This document shows positions 46,915 to 58,900 of a stretch of DNA of 64,000 nucleotides, in pieces; position 1 is the first letter of the stretch; every line of letters begins with the position of its first letter. The notes under the pieces are model-generated. The model saw nothing but the letters and a program-made list of their open reading frames with translations. It had not been told where the DNA came from and ran no database searches. Source of the DNA: Corella eumyota (taxonomy: Eukaryota; Chordata; Ascidiacea; Phlebobranchia; Corellidae); NCBI GenBank assembly GCA_963082875.1, contig OY720103.1, forward strand, positions 682,001-746,000, in the 5' to 3' direction. The translations under genes and the position numbers were made by a program.

Positions 46915-48332
46915 ATGTCGGCTACAAAACGTTTACTTTCGGGCGTTCGTATTCTTGATTTAACCCGAGTTTTAGCTGGACCATTTGCGACTCAAATATT
47001 CGGGGATATGGGTATGTATTTAACTTATCTTAACCCTTAAAAATGCTACACCTTAGTAAAGGGCATAAATATTTTGCCTTATCAAATAAAATGTAAGATT
47101 TGGTTTGGTTAGCTATAGTATTAACACTATTATATTTTCTATACAGGAGCAGATGTGATCAAGGTTGAGCACCCAACTTCAGGTGATGACACTCGTACTT
47201 GGGGACCTCCCTTTCTTGACAACAAAGAGAGTGCCTACTTTGTGGCAGTCAACAGGAACAAGCGAAGCGTTGCCGTTGATTTTAAGAGCAAGAATGGTGC
47301 AAAAATTATCCAAAAACTCGCTTCAAAAAGCGATGTTTTAATAGAAAATTTCGTCCCCGGAAAATTACAAACTTTTGGGCTTGGTTACGATGCTTTAAAT
47401 AAAATTAATCCAGGATTGGTGTATTGTTCGATCACAGGTTTCGGCTCAGTGGGTCCATATAAACAAAGAGGTGGTTATGATGTCATAGCAGCTTCAATTG
47501 GTGGATTTAATCACATTACAGGTAATACCATTAACAAACAATTAGGGGTTAAAATATCATTAAAATTTTAATAACTTTTGTTATGTTATCAGGCCCAGAA
47601 AATGGAGACCCTTGCAGAGCAGGAGTAGCTGTTACTGATATTGCAACTGGACTATATGCTCATGGTGCAATATTAGCTGCTCTACTTCAAAGAGAAAGCA
47701 CTGGAAAAGGAACAAAAATTGATTGTGATCTTTTATCCACACAAGTTGCTGTGTTGAGCCATATTGCAAGTGCTTATCTTAATTCTGGTGTGGAGCCAAA
47801 GAGATGGGGCACTGGGCATGGGTCAATTGTTCCCTATCAAGCATTTAAAACAAAGGATGAAGTTTACCTGACTGTGGGTGCTGGCAACAATAAACATTTT
47901 GAGTTACTTTGTGATACCATGGAGCTTCCAGGCCTTAAATCTGATGAAAGGTTTAATGATAATGCAAGCCGTGTTCTCCATAGATCAAAACTGATTGAAA
48001 TATTAACGCAAAGATTCTGTGAGAAAACTTGCACAGAATGGCTTAAAATTTTTGAGGGGCTACCGTTTCCTTATGGTCCCATTAATAACATGAACCAAGT
48101 ATTTAGTGACCCTCAAGTTGTACACAGTGGTATAGTACAAGAAATCTCCTCTAAGGATGAAGATTCAAAGATTAGAGTTTCAGGTCCTCCTGTTACTTAC
48201 ACTGAGCATGAATACTCACACTCCATGCCACCATTGCTAGGTCAACATACAAGAGAAGTTCTCACTGAAGTAGGAGGTTACACAACAGAAGAAATTAAAC
48301 AGTTGGTTCTGGATAAAGTTATAAAAGCTTAA
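46915..48332 (+). CDS. SUGCT: Succinyl-CoA:glutarate-CoA transferase (family III CoA transferase)
   Basis: This enzyme moves CoA from succinyl-CoA to glutarate in lysine/tryptophan catabolism, in mitochondria in mammals. Three exons (46915-47011, 47147-47521, 47593-48332) give 403 residues. Family motifs are [99 protein letters not shown] (the catalytic Asp is expected at 173), [73 protein letters not shown] and [12 protein letters not shown]. It matches human SUGCT throughout. The N terminus before the first strand is only about ten residues, so a mitochondrial presequence is weak or absent. Confidence 0.96.
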
Positions 48333-48745
48333 AAGCGTTTTTAAAACAAGTTGTATGTAGTTGTCCTCTAATTAAAACCTACACCTGAAATTAAAAGATT
48401 AATTTGCTATTATTTAAAAAGCATGTAGTTTTTAATATTAATTATTTTATCTATGCAATTATTCAATAAATACCTTTTTTATCGATTAATAATATGTATA
48501 AAAAATAAAGCAAAAAATTATGCAAATTAAAGTTGTACCTTTTCTCATTTTTAAAAACTAAGATATTTAATACCTAGTAAATTTAGAAGAATTATGGTTA
48601 AGGATATCTAAAACATTAATTCAAAATACTTCTTGTAAGCTACTAAAACAAATGTAAATTTTTAAAACTAGTAATAAATAATCAACTTAAATAGTAGAAA
48701 ACCCTTCATAAATAACAAATTCATTAAGATTAACTGCAACAGTCA
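48333..48745. other. Convergent 3' ends of SUGCT and TMEM242
   Basis: 413 AT-rich bases with several AATAAA-like signals on both strands (for example 48466 on plus). Nothing else recognised. Confidence 0.5.
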
Positions 48746-49174
48746 TTAAGATTCACTGCTTTTTTGATCGTTAGTTTTAGTTCCAAATATTTCATCCCAG
48801 TCAACTTTCTCCCCTGTTGAGTGTTTTCCTGGTGGAATTTTAGGCATTATACTTTGCATTTTTGCTGTAAACTCTTTAAGGTCTTTAACACCCATTAATT
48901 TCCAGACTGTAAAACAAAACAACGAAAACCCGGTGACAGAGTACACTGTAGCTCGCCCTAGCGCTCGCAATGCTAATCTAGGACCACTTTCTAAACCGTT
49001 TTCCATGACAACACTGCTTTGAAAATCAACTGGGTCTCGTTTTCTAGATTGGGCCAACATCATTCCAAATCCACCAATCGCTGACATCCCTGCCACGCCG
49101 AATAAAAACCCTGCACTTTGAATCGGACTAAGAGAAGCTTTTTTGTCTTTTTCTGGGTGTTTTGAGTTTTCCAT
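48746..49174 (-). CDS. TMEM242: TMEM242, mitochondrial inner-membrane assembly factor
   Basis: In human cells TMEM242 works with TMEM70 in assembling ATP synthase c-rings and complex I. It is a single exon of 142 codons. It has two hydrophobic segments, IQSAGFLFGVAGMSAIGGFG (about 17-41) and ATVYSVTGFSLFCFTVWKLM (about 74-95). Conserved blocks are SGPRLALRALGRATVYS (human SGSSLALRALGWGSLYA), VWKLMGVKDLKEF, KMQSIMPKIPP and VDWDEIFG. The charged ends face the same compartment if both segments span. The ATG at 49174 starts a polar leader like that of the vertebrate protein. Confidence 0.9.
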   Translation of the reverse strand: MENSKHPEKDKKASLSPIQSAGFLFGVAGMSAIGGFGMMLAQSRKRDPVDFQSSVVMENGLESGPRLALRALGRATVYSVTGFSLFCFTVWKLMGVKDLKEFTAKMQSIMPKIPPGKHSTGEKVDWDEIFGTKTNDQKSSES

Positions 49175-49764
49175 ATTTAGTTTAAATTTAGGCAGCTATC
49201 GCATATATAATAAATAAACTACAAACTCCTTTAAATAAACAAGAAGCCCAATATTTACTTATTTACTGTACAACATCAGTTTTAAATCTAGGTTATTTTA
49301 AAAATGCGTTTAAAAAAATTCACGTAACCTTTTAAAAAATTTTTAATGCGAAAACAAGGGGAATACCCTATCTTGAAATCTAACTAAATTATTATTTTTT
49401 TTTATAAAAACGAGGATAATTATTTTTCAACAGCAATATACCGGAATAAATAGTATATCGGTTAAAATAAATTCCTTTTTTAAACATAAATAATTTTGGT
49501 TTTGTAAAAATTACATTAATTAGAGTTATACGTATCTTAAAGATGTGTTGCTTGTTCAAAAATCGCTTACTTTTTAATTTTATTTCTACTAAAAGTTCTA
49601 TTGATTTGAACAAGTAAACATGAAATAAACAAGTAGTATTTCTTTTAAAACTATCTTAAGTTTGTTAAAAAGCAAAACAACTTTAAATTTATTGAATTCA
49701 TTTGTATCTTTATTTAGTAATTTAAGAAGCAAACATTCAATGATTTCCAAATTTCTTTGAAGGA
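49175..49764. other. Non-coding spacer upstream of TMEM242
   Basis: 590 strongly AT-rich bases. It holds the TMEM242 promoter and the 3'UTR of the EGF/Sushi gene. No further gene or repeat recognised. Confidence 0.5.
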
Positions 49765-50471
49765 TTATTGGAGATTTCTCTGAAAAATCAAAATAAGTAA
49801 CATTAAAATATATCTTTACCGCAAGAGGTTGGATTTAAAATCAGTGCCAAAACCACTAGTAAAAATACTATATACAATAATGTTTGAAGACACCCCAAAA
49901 TTGTTTTCCTTTTTTTGTATTTCACCAAATGCGTATTAAATCGCTGAATTGAATTTTACCTCAAAGCCTTATATATTATTTAATGTTTTTAGTTTAAAAT
50001 GTAAAACTTACTGGTTCGCAAGTTGGCGAAATTCCTCTAAAAAATCCAAGATGGCAAAGCAACGAATCATCTCCGTTCAATTGAAATCCAGAAGGGCATG
50101 AGAACCGTATTCGATCAAATTCGTTGTAGGTTGTCTTCTGAGGGCTGTAATTTGTGTTGGATGATATAAAGGGTCGCCTACAGGTTCGTTGGCAGTTAAA
50201 TCTACCATCACCAGAAAAACCAAATTTGCAAGTGCATCTTACTCCAAAGAATTGGGGTGTACAGATCGCATCTCTATGACATGCGCTTAAACAGGGGTCT
50301 CGAGTCGGCCTTGGAAAATCTAAATCATAAATAGTAATTTTTACAACTTATATAATACAAAATCTTTTTAACTATTTAAACTCAATACTTACTGGGAAGA
50401 AGAAGAAATCCATTCGTTTGAGCCAACATACAGACTCCAACCAATATTAGAATTAGACAGGCAGTTTTCAT
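49765..50471 (-). CDS. Small secreted EGF-like plus Sushi/CCP protein
   Basis: Three exons (50471-50393, 50319-50012, 49779-49765) encode about 133 residues. A signal peptide starts MKTACLILILVGVCMLAQTN. Then comes an EGF-like module (DPCLSACHRDAICTPQFFGV, RCTCKFGFSGDGRFNC, calcium-binding-EGF-like in its GFSGDG), then one Sushi/CCP-like module (CRRPFISSNT, FSCPSGFQLNGDDSLLC, GISPTCEP). The last exon adds only four residues. All introns are in phase. The product is probably extracellular. No specific orthologue is recognised; ascidians have many such short complement-control-like proteins. The function is unknown and the last-exon assignment is moderately certain. Confidence 0.75.
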
Positions 50472-51748
50472 GTTGACGAGAAGTGTTGATAAAATTTAAA
50501 AATTGACCTTTAATTGTAAATGTTTAAACAATTAAAAACTTATTATAAACTTAATTAAAAACTGTTTGTTTTTATAAGCATTTATTTTACCCGCAATTAA
50601 ATTAGGAAAAGTTTAAATTTTTTCGATGATTAATATAAAAATTTCGATTTAATTCCATTAATTTCATCATCCAGTTTCTAAACAACAAATCAATTTATTA
50701 TTATTTAGTGGTTAGGGTCTTTTTAATATACTTTAAACAAATATAGATGTAGTTAATATGTTAAAACCAGTTAAGGTGTCTGAGTTTTAATATTTGCTTT
50801 TACTTAAATTGTTTAACGGAAACTATAATAGAACAATATATGCAATGCAAATAAATCGCAAAATCGTGAACAAAAAACTTTATAAAATCAGTTAGAATAT
50901 AAGATTTTATGGTAATTGGAAGTAATTGGACATTGTACTACCCTTAAGGCCCTTGATTCAGTTTCAATGTAAACGTGACAAATATATGGATGATCATACA
51001 ACAGAACCTTTGGTTATCCGCACAATGATTCATATATATTTCATCATTCTAATATCTTGTTTTTGTAAGTGTAAAAATAAGATGTTATTGAAATTTACCC
51101 CTTGGCGATCTCATTGGTAATAAAATACTTTTTCTACGTCATTGAGTACACAATTATTATCACACAGTTTCTTTGAAAAACAACTTTTTTGTACGAGTTA
51201 TTTCTCAAAACACAAACTCCAAATGTCCAATTTTTAATTTATTTTACCAAAAGCGCTTAGAACATGATAACAATTATAATTAATGCTAATTAAAGCCTAC
51301 AAATTGCAATAATCAAAAACAAATTCAAAATTTTCCCAATAACTTAATGCGAGCAAGATACTGCAATATAAAAGAGAAAAGAACCAGGAAAAATTAGTTT
51401 AGGAATAAAGAAACAAAATCGAACTTCAACTAGATGTAAACGAACTTTTTGACTCAATATTGCAATTTAAAATTAATATAGCATTAAAAGAAGCAAATTA
51501 AGCAAAATAGCTTTGTTCAGAGACCAGAAGTTATTGAAAAAATTAATTTAAGTGCTTTACCTTAAGGAACTCTTAAAAAGAAAATGTTTAAACAATGATT
51601 GTAATTATGGCACAAATCTAAAAATATCAGAACCTAGATTTTAATTAACTACACCTTGATTAAACAGAATTAAAAGGTCAACACCTTTTTTATTAAAAAT
51701 AATTTGTTTTAATTAAAATAAAGCGAATTATGATTAATTATAAACAAG
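50472..51748. other. Intergenic, TFCP2 3' flank and upstream of the EGF/Sushi gene
   Basis: About 1.3 kb of AT-rich DNA with no credible exon or recognised repeat. Confidence 0.5.
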
Positions 51749-54199
51749 CTATGGGCGCAATAAAACCTGAAAACTGTCAGGGTTTTCAGTTTTAATAAAT
51801 GAGACCGTGAATGATGACTCATCTTTCATCACCGCCACCACTTCATCTGTTACTAAAACATGAATATTTGATCTTGGTGGTTGGTATAAAATCCTTGAAA
51901 TTCTGGAGCAAAGTGAAGTGTCATTGTCCTGAAAAATACAAGCACTTGCCGCCTTCGTTAACTCTTCTATTGTTGCTCTTTCAAGGTAGAAGGCTTTATA
52001 AATGGGCATTGAATCATCATTTTTATTCACAGCTGGTGTTAAGTATATTGTAAGTCTCGGATGCATTGTTTTAGCTCGGAGTGCATTATGGAGTCTTATA
52101 CCATCGGAACAGCCACATATTTGGGTTACATCATCTCTAGATAAGGCCAATATATCACTGCCAGAAAAGTTGGTGAAATGCTTGATAAAGGGCCCAAAGC
52201 GAAAGCGTTGCAGCCATTCTTGTAATTGCAAGGGTGTTGTAGATGAGGTTATAATATTTGATTTGTTCTTGTTTTTATAATGGTTCGTTGAACTTTCCTG
52301 CGCTGTGTTAATTGTTTGTGAAATTGGGGCTGGAATGCAAGGAGGAGGCATTGCAATAGAATCTAACGAAGGGCTGTACGATTTAGTTCTTCTATCATTA
52401 TGCATTATAGCCTTTGAGCTGCTATGTGATACAACTGAGTAATTGGTTTGAGGTGTTACCATTTCTGTTATTTGCTCTAATATATGAGTGTGACTGGAGG
52501 GCCGAGTTAAATCTACATCTGTAGGATCAATTGGGTTTAAGGTTGGCATACATTCGCTTAGAAGTGTTGAATCATAAGAAGGTTGATATTTAAGTTTATC
52601 GTCTGTGGAGCGCTTCTCCATCTTATCCTTATCTGTTTTTTGTTTACGATCCGCTCCTTTTGGTTTAAAGACTTTAATTTGACAGCTAGCAGAATGAATG
52701 TAATGTCCCAACTCACCATTTGATTCTAGAGCGTAAGTATCAATTTGAATCCTGAATGGCACCCCCTTCTCACCTCCATGTTTTTTAGGGGTAAACTCAG
52801 TGCTAATACAATGCACTTGTATCCAAACCGAAGCTTCTTTTTCAATTTCCCAGACAAATTCAACAATATTAAGATGATCAGGGTTTTCACGAGGCTGCAA
52901 AACTCCGACAGACATCGGGATATCAATGTTAAGCAACCTATCACCGGGTCTATTAAATTTCCAGCTTTGAAATTGTTGGTATTCTGTGTATTGCAAGCGT
53001 CGATCATGGAACACAACACGAAGTTGACTTTTAACAAGTTTTAAGTTTCCCAAGTTTTGTATCTCCCTTAGTTTTTTCAGTTTGATTTCATATGATTGTC
53101 CTTGATTAAGATAAGTTAGAGTCTCCTCATATACTTTGGTAGCAGGAGATGTAGGAGCACATAACATGTATTGCAAGGGAGGCAAACCCTGGTTAGTGGC
53201 ATTGGAGAGAAGTCCTTCTTGGCGAAATATCGGCAAATTTAAAACCTCACTCATGTTGTAAGCGTTGGCCCCCAGTTCGAGTCCCAGTCCAGACAAATTG
53301 TTATCAAAATCCTTGACTAGATCAGATTCCATGCCATCCATTTTCACCCATGTAGACAAATCTTGTTTATCACTTTGAGATTGATGATCCTTAATTATAA
53401 TATTTATATTTAAAAAGACAACCCTCAAGCCCAATTTAAGGGTACTTTTAGTACCACTGTTGCCCTACTTAAATTACTAGGACATGGCAACAATAGGAAT
53501 CAAACTCAGAACCCAGTGTATGTATTGTTTAGGACTCTTAAAAAAAACTTTAAAACTATATAACCAATTTGCATTTAAAAATTATACACAATTATGACTA
53601 TGCTTAAAACAATTAACAAATCTCCTTACCTCAGCAATATTTCCAGTAGTCGTAAGATTTAGTGAAGTTTCCTGGAGTTGGTTTACAGAAATGCTATTTG
53701 ATAACGTTTCTTCCTTGTTAAATGGAAAGTTCTCTTCATCACTAATTCCAAGTAAATGGGGCGTGTTCGAAGGCACGCAAGTCACGCTTGGATGTCGTTG
53801 TGTGATTGACGATAAGGAGCTAGAGCTACTTTCTCCACTAGAGGGCGGGCTAAGAGGAATACCAGAATTGGGGTAGGATCTGACAAGGGCAGTTTGTTGG
53901 TCTTTCCGACTAAAATGAGCGAGTCTTGTTCCTGTAAGAGGACTTATAGTCGCAGGTACTTTCCGTTTTAATGTTTTTGGTTGGATATCGTCTTCTAGTA
54001 AATGGAAAAACTGGTTTTGATTTTTCTCAGAGGAACTGAGATTTCCAACGGCAAGTCGTTTGCTTTGTTCACTATTAGATGGTGCTCCGGTAGGGACAAC
54101 TAAGAGATAAGTTTTCGATGAAATTGGCGAGGAATCGACTTGAGTTTTTGACGCCAGTGTTATCGGTTTAATTTTCACAGTTGGAAAAATTTTCTGCAT
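51749..54199 (-). CDS. TFCP2: TFCP2/LSF-type CP2 transcription factor
   Basis: A sequence-specific nuclear activator of the grainyhead/CP2 superfamily, LSF branch. Two exons (54199-53630 and 53389-51749) join in phase 0 to give 736 residues. The first encodes a Ser/Pro-rich N terminus of 190 residues not seen in the 502-residue human TFCP2. The second has the CP2 DNA-binding domain (LPPLQYMLCAPTSPATKVYE, ETLTYLNQGQSYEIKLKKLR, RVVFHDRRLQYTEYQQFQSW, NRPGDRLLNIDIPMSVGVLQ, QVHCISTEFTPKKHGGEKGV, ASCQIKVFKPKGADRKQKTD), a SAM-like domain (LQEWLQRFRFGPFIKHFTNF, DDVTQICGCSDGIRLHNAL) and the C-terminal dimerisation domain (LTIYLTPAV to NPDSFQVLLRP). The SAM domain places it with LSF/UBP1 rather than grainyhead. 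An in-frame stop precedes the chosen ATG. Confidence 0.95.
53440..53525 (-). repeat. Degraded SINE fragment in the TFCP2 intron
   Basis: The minus strand carries GGGTTCTGAGTTTGATTCCT (B-box-like) and, further on, TTTAAGTAGGGCAAC, resembling the SINE head-to-body junction. The fragment at about 6065-6125 has a similar B-box region. Confidence 0.4.
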
Positions 54200-54668
54200 G
54201 CGTTTACGTTCTGACGGAATGTTTAATTAAATTAAACTGACAGACAGATAAAATCTTAAATAAGTTTTCTCACAAGCTTAAAAAAAGAAGGATATAATTA
54301 ATTTAAAGATATATTTATGTTTTTAAATTATATAAAGCGTTTGTTTACAAAAAAATTTCGGCAACTTTAGGGTATATGCAAAACGCGGATCAATGTTTTG
54401 GATATTTCGGATTGCGGAAACCGTATTTTACAATACTTCATTATCCTCAGTCTGCAAATATTAATAACTCTACATTTTTAGTAAAATCAAAGTGAATTTA
54501 GTCTAAAAATCTGCAATTGAATATTTTATTTATTAAAAGGTAATGCCACCCTTCACATTTAATTTATCCCACTATTTTTTATTTGTATACCACCATTTCC
54601 AAAACCAAAAATATAAAATGAGGTCGTTCTGTTGGAAACAAAGTTTTCATCGTATCAAAAACACAAAG
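54200..54668. other. Spacer between TFCP2 and the CUB gene
   Basis: 469 AT-rich bases with the CUB gene 3'UTR and the TFCP2 promoter region. No other feature recognised. Confidence 0.5.
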
Positions 54669-56414
54669 TTAAACATCATTGAAAGATACAGAAAGAGAGA
54701 AGCCATGAAATCGAGTAACCTCGTTGGTCTGGAATTGAAAATAAGCCCCAGGACCGACATCGCATGAGAAAGTAGGCTTTCCTTGGTAAGATCCTGAGAA
54801 TGTATATTCGTAGTCGTTGTTATCAGAGTGCAAAGTTACCACATCTTCCGCTTCTGCAGTAGTAAAATCATCAAACGTCATATACAGTCGAGCCCCTTTA
54901 TTTGGTGGATTCAAAAACCAGCACTCGTTTAGGTCATTTGGATAGTTGTTGGGGTAGTTTTTCGATGTTATTGTTGAAGTGTTGGTTGCGTTGTGCACTA
55001 TGGAACAATTATGATTTACTTCGGCTGTAATATAGCGTATGTCAAATCCTTCTGCAACAGCTTCTTTGTCTTTCGACAGTGAAAGATAAATATAAATACC
55101 GGATGAGTACACTAACGTGGAGGCTGTGACTTCACTAAAATCGCCGATAAGATTGCTTGAATCGGTAAAATCCCCATCAAAAATCCGTAGCTGATTTCCA
55201 GAATTAGCTAGGTCAACTTTAATTAAATTTAGTTCAACTACGACATCTCCGCTTTGATAAGCCCAAAAAGTGAAGCAGTAGTCTACGTTTCCGAATGTTT
55301 CAGGACGATTTATAGGAAAGATTATCTTACTCTCGTATGTATAGGAATAGAAACTCGCGTCGTGGTCACATTCTACTGGAACATAGCTGAGTGTTGTACC
55401 TACCGTCGTTGGATCTGGTTTTGGGATAAGCTCATAACCTATACGGAAGCCTCTGTTAGTGTACAAGTAATCGCTGTATAGAGCAACGAACAAGTCTTCA
55501 CCTGACGTCCGCATTGGGTTTTGCCAGTAGCTTCCTAGTATGAGCGACGTAATTAAAGAAGACATCTCAGACGAACCATCGTGAAAAAAAAGGGTGTCGT
55601 TGTACAGATTTAATGCTGAATCAAGAACGTAAAACTCTATAATATACTCAGATGAGTAACCATGTATACGCCAGGTCGTATAGCTGTTGATTTCATATCC
55701 ATCTGGGTAGTTTTGAGAAACTAGATAATAATACACACCTACCTCGGGAAATATATGTATTATATCATCACTAGACTGAACTGTTGTAGTGGTGTGGGGC
55801 ATTGTCGTTGTAGTATCACTCGCTTTAGTTGTGGTAGTTGTAACAGGAGTACTTGGAAAAACGTGTCTATACTTTAACTCAAATCCAGATTTCGTTACTG
55901 TTCCGTCGGTTAAAAATTTAATAAATATATTGTTACCCGTGGAATATACAAATTGCTCGCTTAGCGTACCATAATAGTAATCAATAAGGGGTTGAGAATC
56001 AGAATCACCATCGTATACATTGATCTGGTCGCAACAAGACTCAGTTTGAAATTTAACGAGGTGCAGTTCTATGATGTAAGAAGGATCCAAGGAAGTAATC
56101 AGCCAAGAGCAGTCTATGTTGTTGTTATAATCTAATGGGTAGTTTGGCGAATAAATATGCTCCTGGTTTTCATTTGCAGTTAGGCTGGTAAGACTTTCGC
56201 ACGTGGTCTGTTTAAAAAAAAAATAACAAAAAAGATATAACTTATTTTATAAATATAGCAAATTTTGAATATATAACCAAAAAAATGTTATGCTTACATT
56301 ATTTTGACTAGAAGAATTTGCTATCCCAAAGCTTATGACTATGAAAAACAACAGAAAAAACACGTTTCGTTTCATATTGAACAGCTCTTTTGATGTTACT
56401 GTAACTTTGTTCAT
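54669..56414 (-). CDS. Secreted multi-CUB domain protein
   Basis: Two exons, the first about 56414-56298 and the second 56212-54669, encode roughly 550 residues. The ATG at 56375 gives a classic signal peptide (MKRNVFLLFFIVISFGIANS); the in-frame ATG at 56414 adds 13 residues. Four CUB-like units can be traced: TCESLTSLTANENQEHIYSP with NYPLDYNNNIDCSW; then, after a Thr-rich linker (TTTTTKASDTTTTMPHTTTT, probably O-glycosylated), VSQNYPDGYEINSYTTWRIH; a divergent third unit (VDYCFTFWAYQSGDVVVELN); and a fourth (NCSIVHNATNTSTITSKNYP, NDLNECWFLNPPNKGARLYM). Some CUB cysteines are missing in units two and three. There is no transmembrane segment or protease domain. It is probably an extracellular binding or matrix protein; no orthologue named. 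Confidence 0.85.
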
Positions 56415-56831
56415 AGGCTCACTAATACTTCAACACGATGTTAAGGTGTTTTTCTACATAAAGAAGTATTTATAGCGATGAGAACGAATACACATGTTTA
56501 GAAAGCCCCCCAAGACTTGGTAAACAAAAAAAATTTCCGTAAATGATTTTTAAAAAAGAATAAAAATATACCACACATATTAATTTAAACAAATAAACCA
56601 AATTTTTTTATGTTTTAATTAAATTCTTGCCATAAAACTATTACAAAACGCACAAAAAATGTGACAGGATGTTAACAATTTACGTCACGATATATTTGTA
56701 TGTGGATTGAGTCATACTTCAGTTAAGAGTCCTATAAAACACGTGGATAAACAAAACTTAATTTACTTTACTGTATATGCCAGTAACAGTCATAAAACTT
56801 TAAATAAAAGGATAATTTTAGGTGTACAGTA
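56415..56831. promoter_or_regulatory. Divergent promoter between the CUB gene (-) and ACOT13 (+)
   Basis: 417 bases without exons, AT-rich, serving two head-to-head genes. TTTACGTCACGATAT near 56680 includes a CRE half-site (ACGTCA). Nothing else recognised. Confidence 0.45.
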
Positions 56832-57266
56832 ATGCCTTTGACTGATAGAATAACCCAGCTATTGAAATTTTCGCTAAACAGCGGAAGATTTGAAGCCTGC
56901 CTTAAAAATATTAAAGTAATATCGGCCGACGCAGGAAAAATAAAATGCGAAATGAAAGTTGGGAAGGAACATCTTAACATGAATGATACCTTACATGGAG
57001 GTTGTACTGCCACTGTAGTTGACCTGGTTTCTTCTATTGCATTAAGCACAATGCCCCAACATCAATTTGGTGTCAGCACAGATCTTAATGTCTCGTATAT
57101 TTCATCTGCAAAAGTAGGAGATAATTTACAGATTACAACTGAAGTGCTAAGATGTGGAAATATACTTGGGTTTGCTGTCGTTAATATCCATAATCAAAAT
57201 AACAAATTGATAGCATCAGGACGCCATACAAAGTACATGAAAGCACCATCTAACAAAACCAATTAA
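56832..57266 (+). CDS. ACOT13: ACOT13 (THEM2) hotdog-fold acyl-CoA thioesterase
   Basis: ACOT13 hydrolyses medium- and long-chain fatty acyl-CoA, at mitochondria and in the cytosol in vertebrates. It is one exon of 144 codons (human 140). The active-site region HLNMNDTLHGGCTATVVDLV keeps the residues equivalent to human Asn50, His56, Gly57 and Asp65 (here Asn49, His55, Gly56-57, Asp64). The next block, FGVSTDLNVSYISSAKVGDN, corresponds to the conserved SVDMNITYMSPAKLGE region, and ASGRHTKYM to GRHTKHL. The C terminus is short and polar. The ATG at 56832 gives the expected N-terminal length. Confidence 0.95.
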   Translation: MPLTDRITQLLKFSLNSGRFEACLKNIKVISADAGKIKCEMKVGKEHLNMNDTLHGGCTATVVDLVSSIALSTMPQHQFGVSTDLNVSYISSAKVGDNLQITTEVLRCGNILGFAVVNIHNQNNKLIASGRHTKYMKAPSNKTN

Positions 57267-57448
57267 ACCTTTTTGTTTACTTACTTTTAAATTCATTTAT
57301 GCATTTTTAATATTTGTTGATAGTATATTTACACAAACAATAGAGTTGTGTGTTCTATATGTTATATATACAAACCTTTAACTAACTAACTTTATGTTGT
57401 TATCAGTTTGTTAAATTGTTTTGCATTTAGAAATGCTTAGGCTGCTAC

Positions 57449-58663
57449 ATGCTTTGTCTTAATTGTATAAGACTTTTACTTACTTCAAAACATAGAGATT
57501 TATTAAAGTTGGCCGTACATCAAAAAAACTTTAGAATTTTCAATCAAAAATCGAACGCAATGACGTTTTGCATAAAAAAACAATCTTCCTATTTTCACAC
57601 TTCTTCCGAAATTGCTGGACAATTGGACTTTTTTAAGCAACACAATCAAGATAAAAACAATAATGCTGCAAAGCAGTTGGACAGTATAAAAATCTCTACA
57701 AGAATAATCGAAGACAAACCTGATCTTTCAGTGCTTGAACCAATTGTTGTTTCTTTAGATTGTGAGATGGTTCAAACTACAATGTCGGACATGTCCCTGG
57801 CACGATGCTCTGTAATTAGTTACCAAGGTAATTTTAATATTAATCCAGCAAATATTAAAGCCCAGAATCAAAAAATTTTAAATTTGTGTTTGTAAGTATA
57901 ACATAGGAATAAACTCAAAAATTAATATTTTTACCTGGTAGGTGAAGTTCTGGTCGATGTTTATGTAAAGCAAAAATATCCAGTTCTTAATTATCACACA
58001 AGATACAGTGGCATCACAAGAGAACAATTATTAGATCCAAATTGTTTAACTTATATTCAAGCACAAAAAGAGGTAAATTAATCCTAATTAACTATCTTTA
58101 AACATTATGCTGTTGCTTATTACCTTTTATTGATCTAACCATTTTTTCTACTTTTATAAAGGTGTTGAATGCTATTGATGGCAAAATAGTAGTGGGCCAT
58201 TCAATTAAAAATGATTTAAAAAGCCTCAAAGTGTGGTTACCATCTTGCCAAGTTATCGATATTGCATGTCTACCTGATGTTGTAGACACATTACGAGTTA
58301 ACTTTCCTGATAATAAACGAACCTCACTTCAAGTAATGTCAAAACTATTACTAAATCAATCCATCCAAGTAAGTTTAAGGCATTATAAATTACATTTTAA
58401 TTTGTTAGTATAATATCAAAGCTTTTAAATAACATTAACTAAACATGTAATAAACTGTTAATATTCAAGTTTAATTTATTCCCATTTTAATTTATTTTTA
58501 GACTCACACCCACTGTTCAGTTGAGGATGCCCGCGCTACGATAAATATATTTAAATTAATTTCTCATCTTTGGTTGGACAGCAATAAAACTGTTGTCGAA
58601 AAGTTTACGAGAAATCCAGAAATGTTTAAGGATGAATACTGGGCTCAATATACAAACAATTAA
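57449..58663 (+). CDS. ISG20/AEN/REXO4-family DEDDh 3'-5' exonuclease
   Basis: Four exons (about 57449-57828, 57942-58072, 58162-58368, 58502-58663). The leader of about 100 residues is basic and could be a mitochondrial or nuclear targeting segment (MLCLNCIRLLLTSKHRDLLK). The exonuclease domain carries ExoI PIVVSLDCEMVQTTMSDMSL, RYSGITREQL, ExoII VVGHSIKNDLKSLKVWLP and ExoIII HTHCSVEDARATINIFKLIS, so the Asp-Glu-Asp-Asp-His set is complete. Closest in pattern to vertebrate AEN and ISG20L2 (LARCS, SGITR, GHxxxNDF). The likely substrate is RNA or DNA 3' ends; the exact orthologue is unsettled. It starts 183 bases after ACOT13 on the same strand, which leaves room for either independent or operonic expression. 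An internal ATG at 57560 is an alternative start. Confidence 0.88.
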
Positions 58664-58900
58664 TCAAATATTTATTTTAAATTTAGTAAATTATTTTTAA
58701 CTTTATTCCACGATTAACGTTTTTTTTTATGTTAGTGTTTTAGCGTATCTCAAAAATAAAATTAAACAATAAATTCGTGCTTTATGTTATTTTAACAAGA
58801 ATAGTAAAAAGATTTTATGCCATATTTAACATGATAACCTCTTCATAAAGAGAAATTAAAAGTTTGCAATTTTTTATTTATTTTGTTATATTTTCCCTGA

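Noticed and set aside
48592-48606. GTTAAGGATAT, again the reverse of a U12 donor
   Set aside because: It is in the non-coding gap between SUGCT and TMEM242 with no exon beside it.
53691-53876. Plus-strand frames within the CP2 exons (also 51811-52280 and 52745-53044)
   Set aside because: Shadows of the conserved minus-strand CP2 coding sequence.
55254-55974. Plus-strand frames opposite the CUB gene
   Set aside because: The minus frame has clear CUB motifs; the opposite frames do not resemble proteins.
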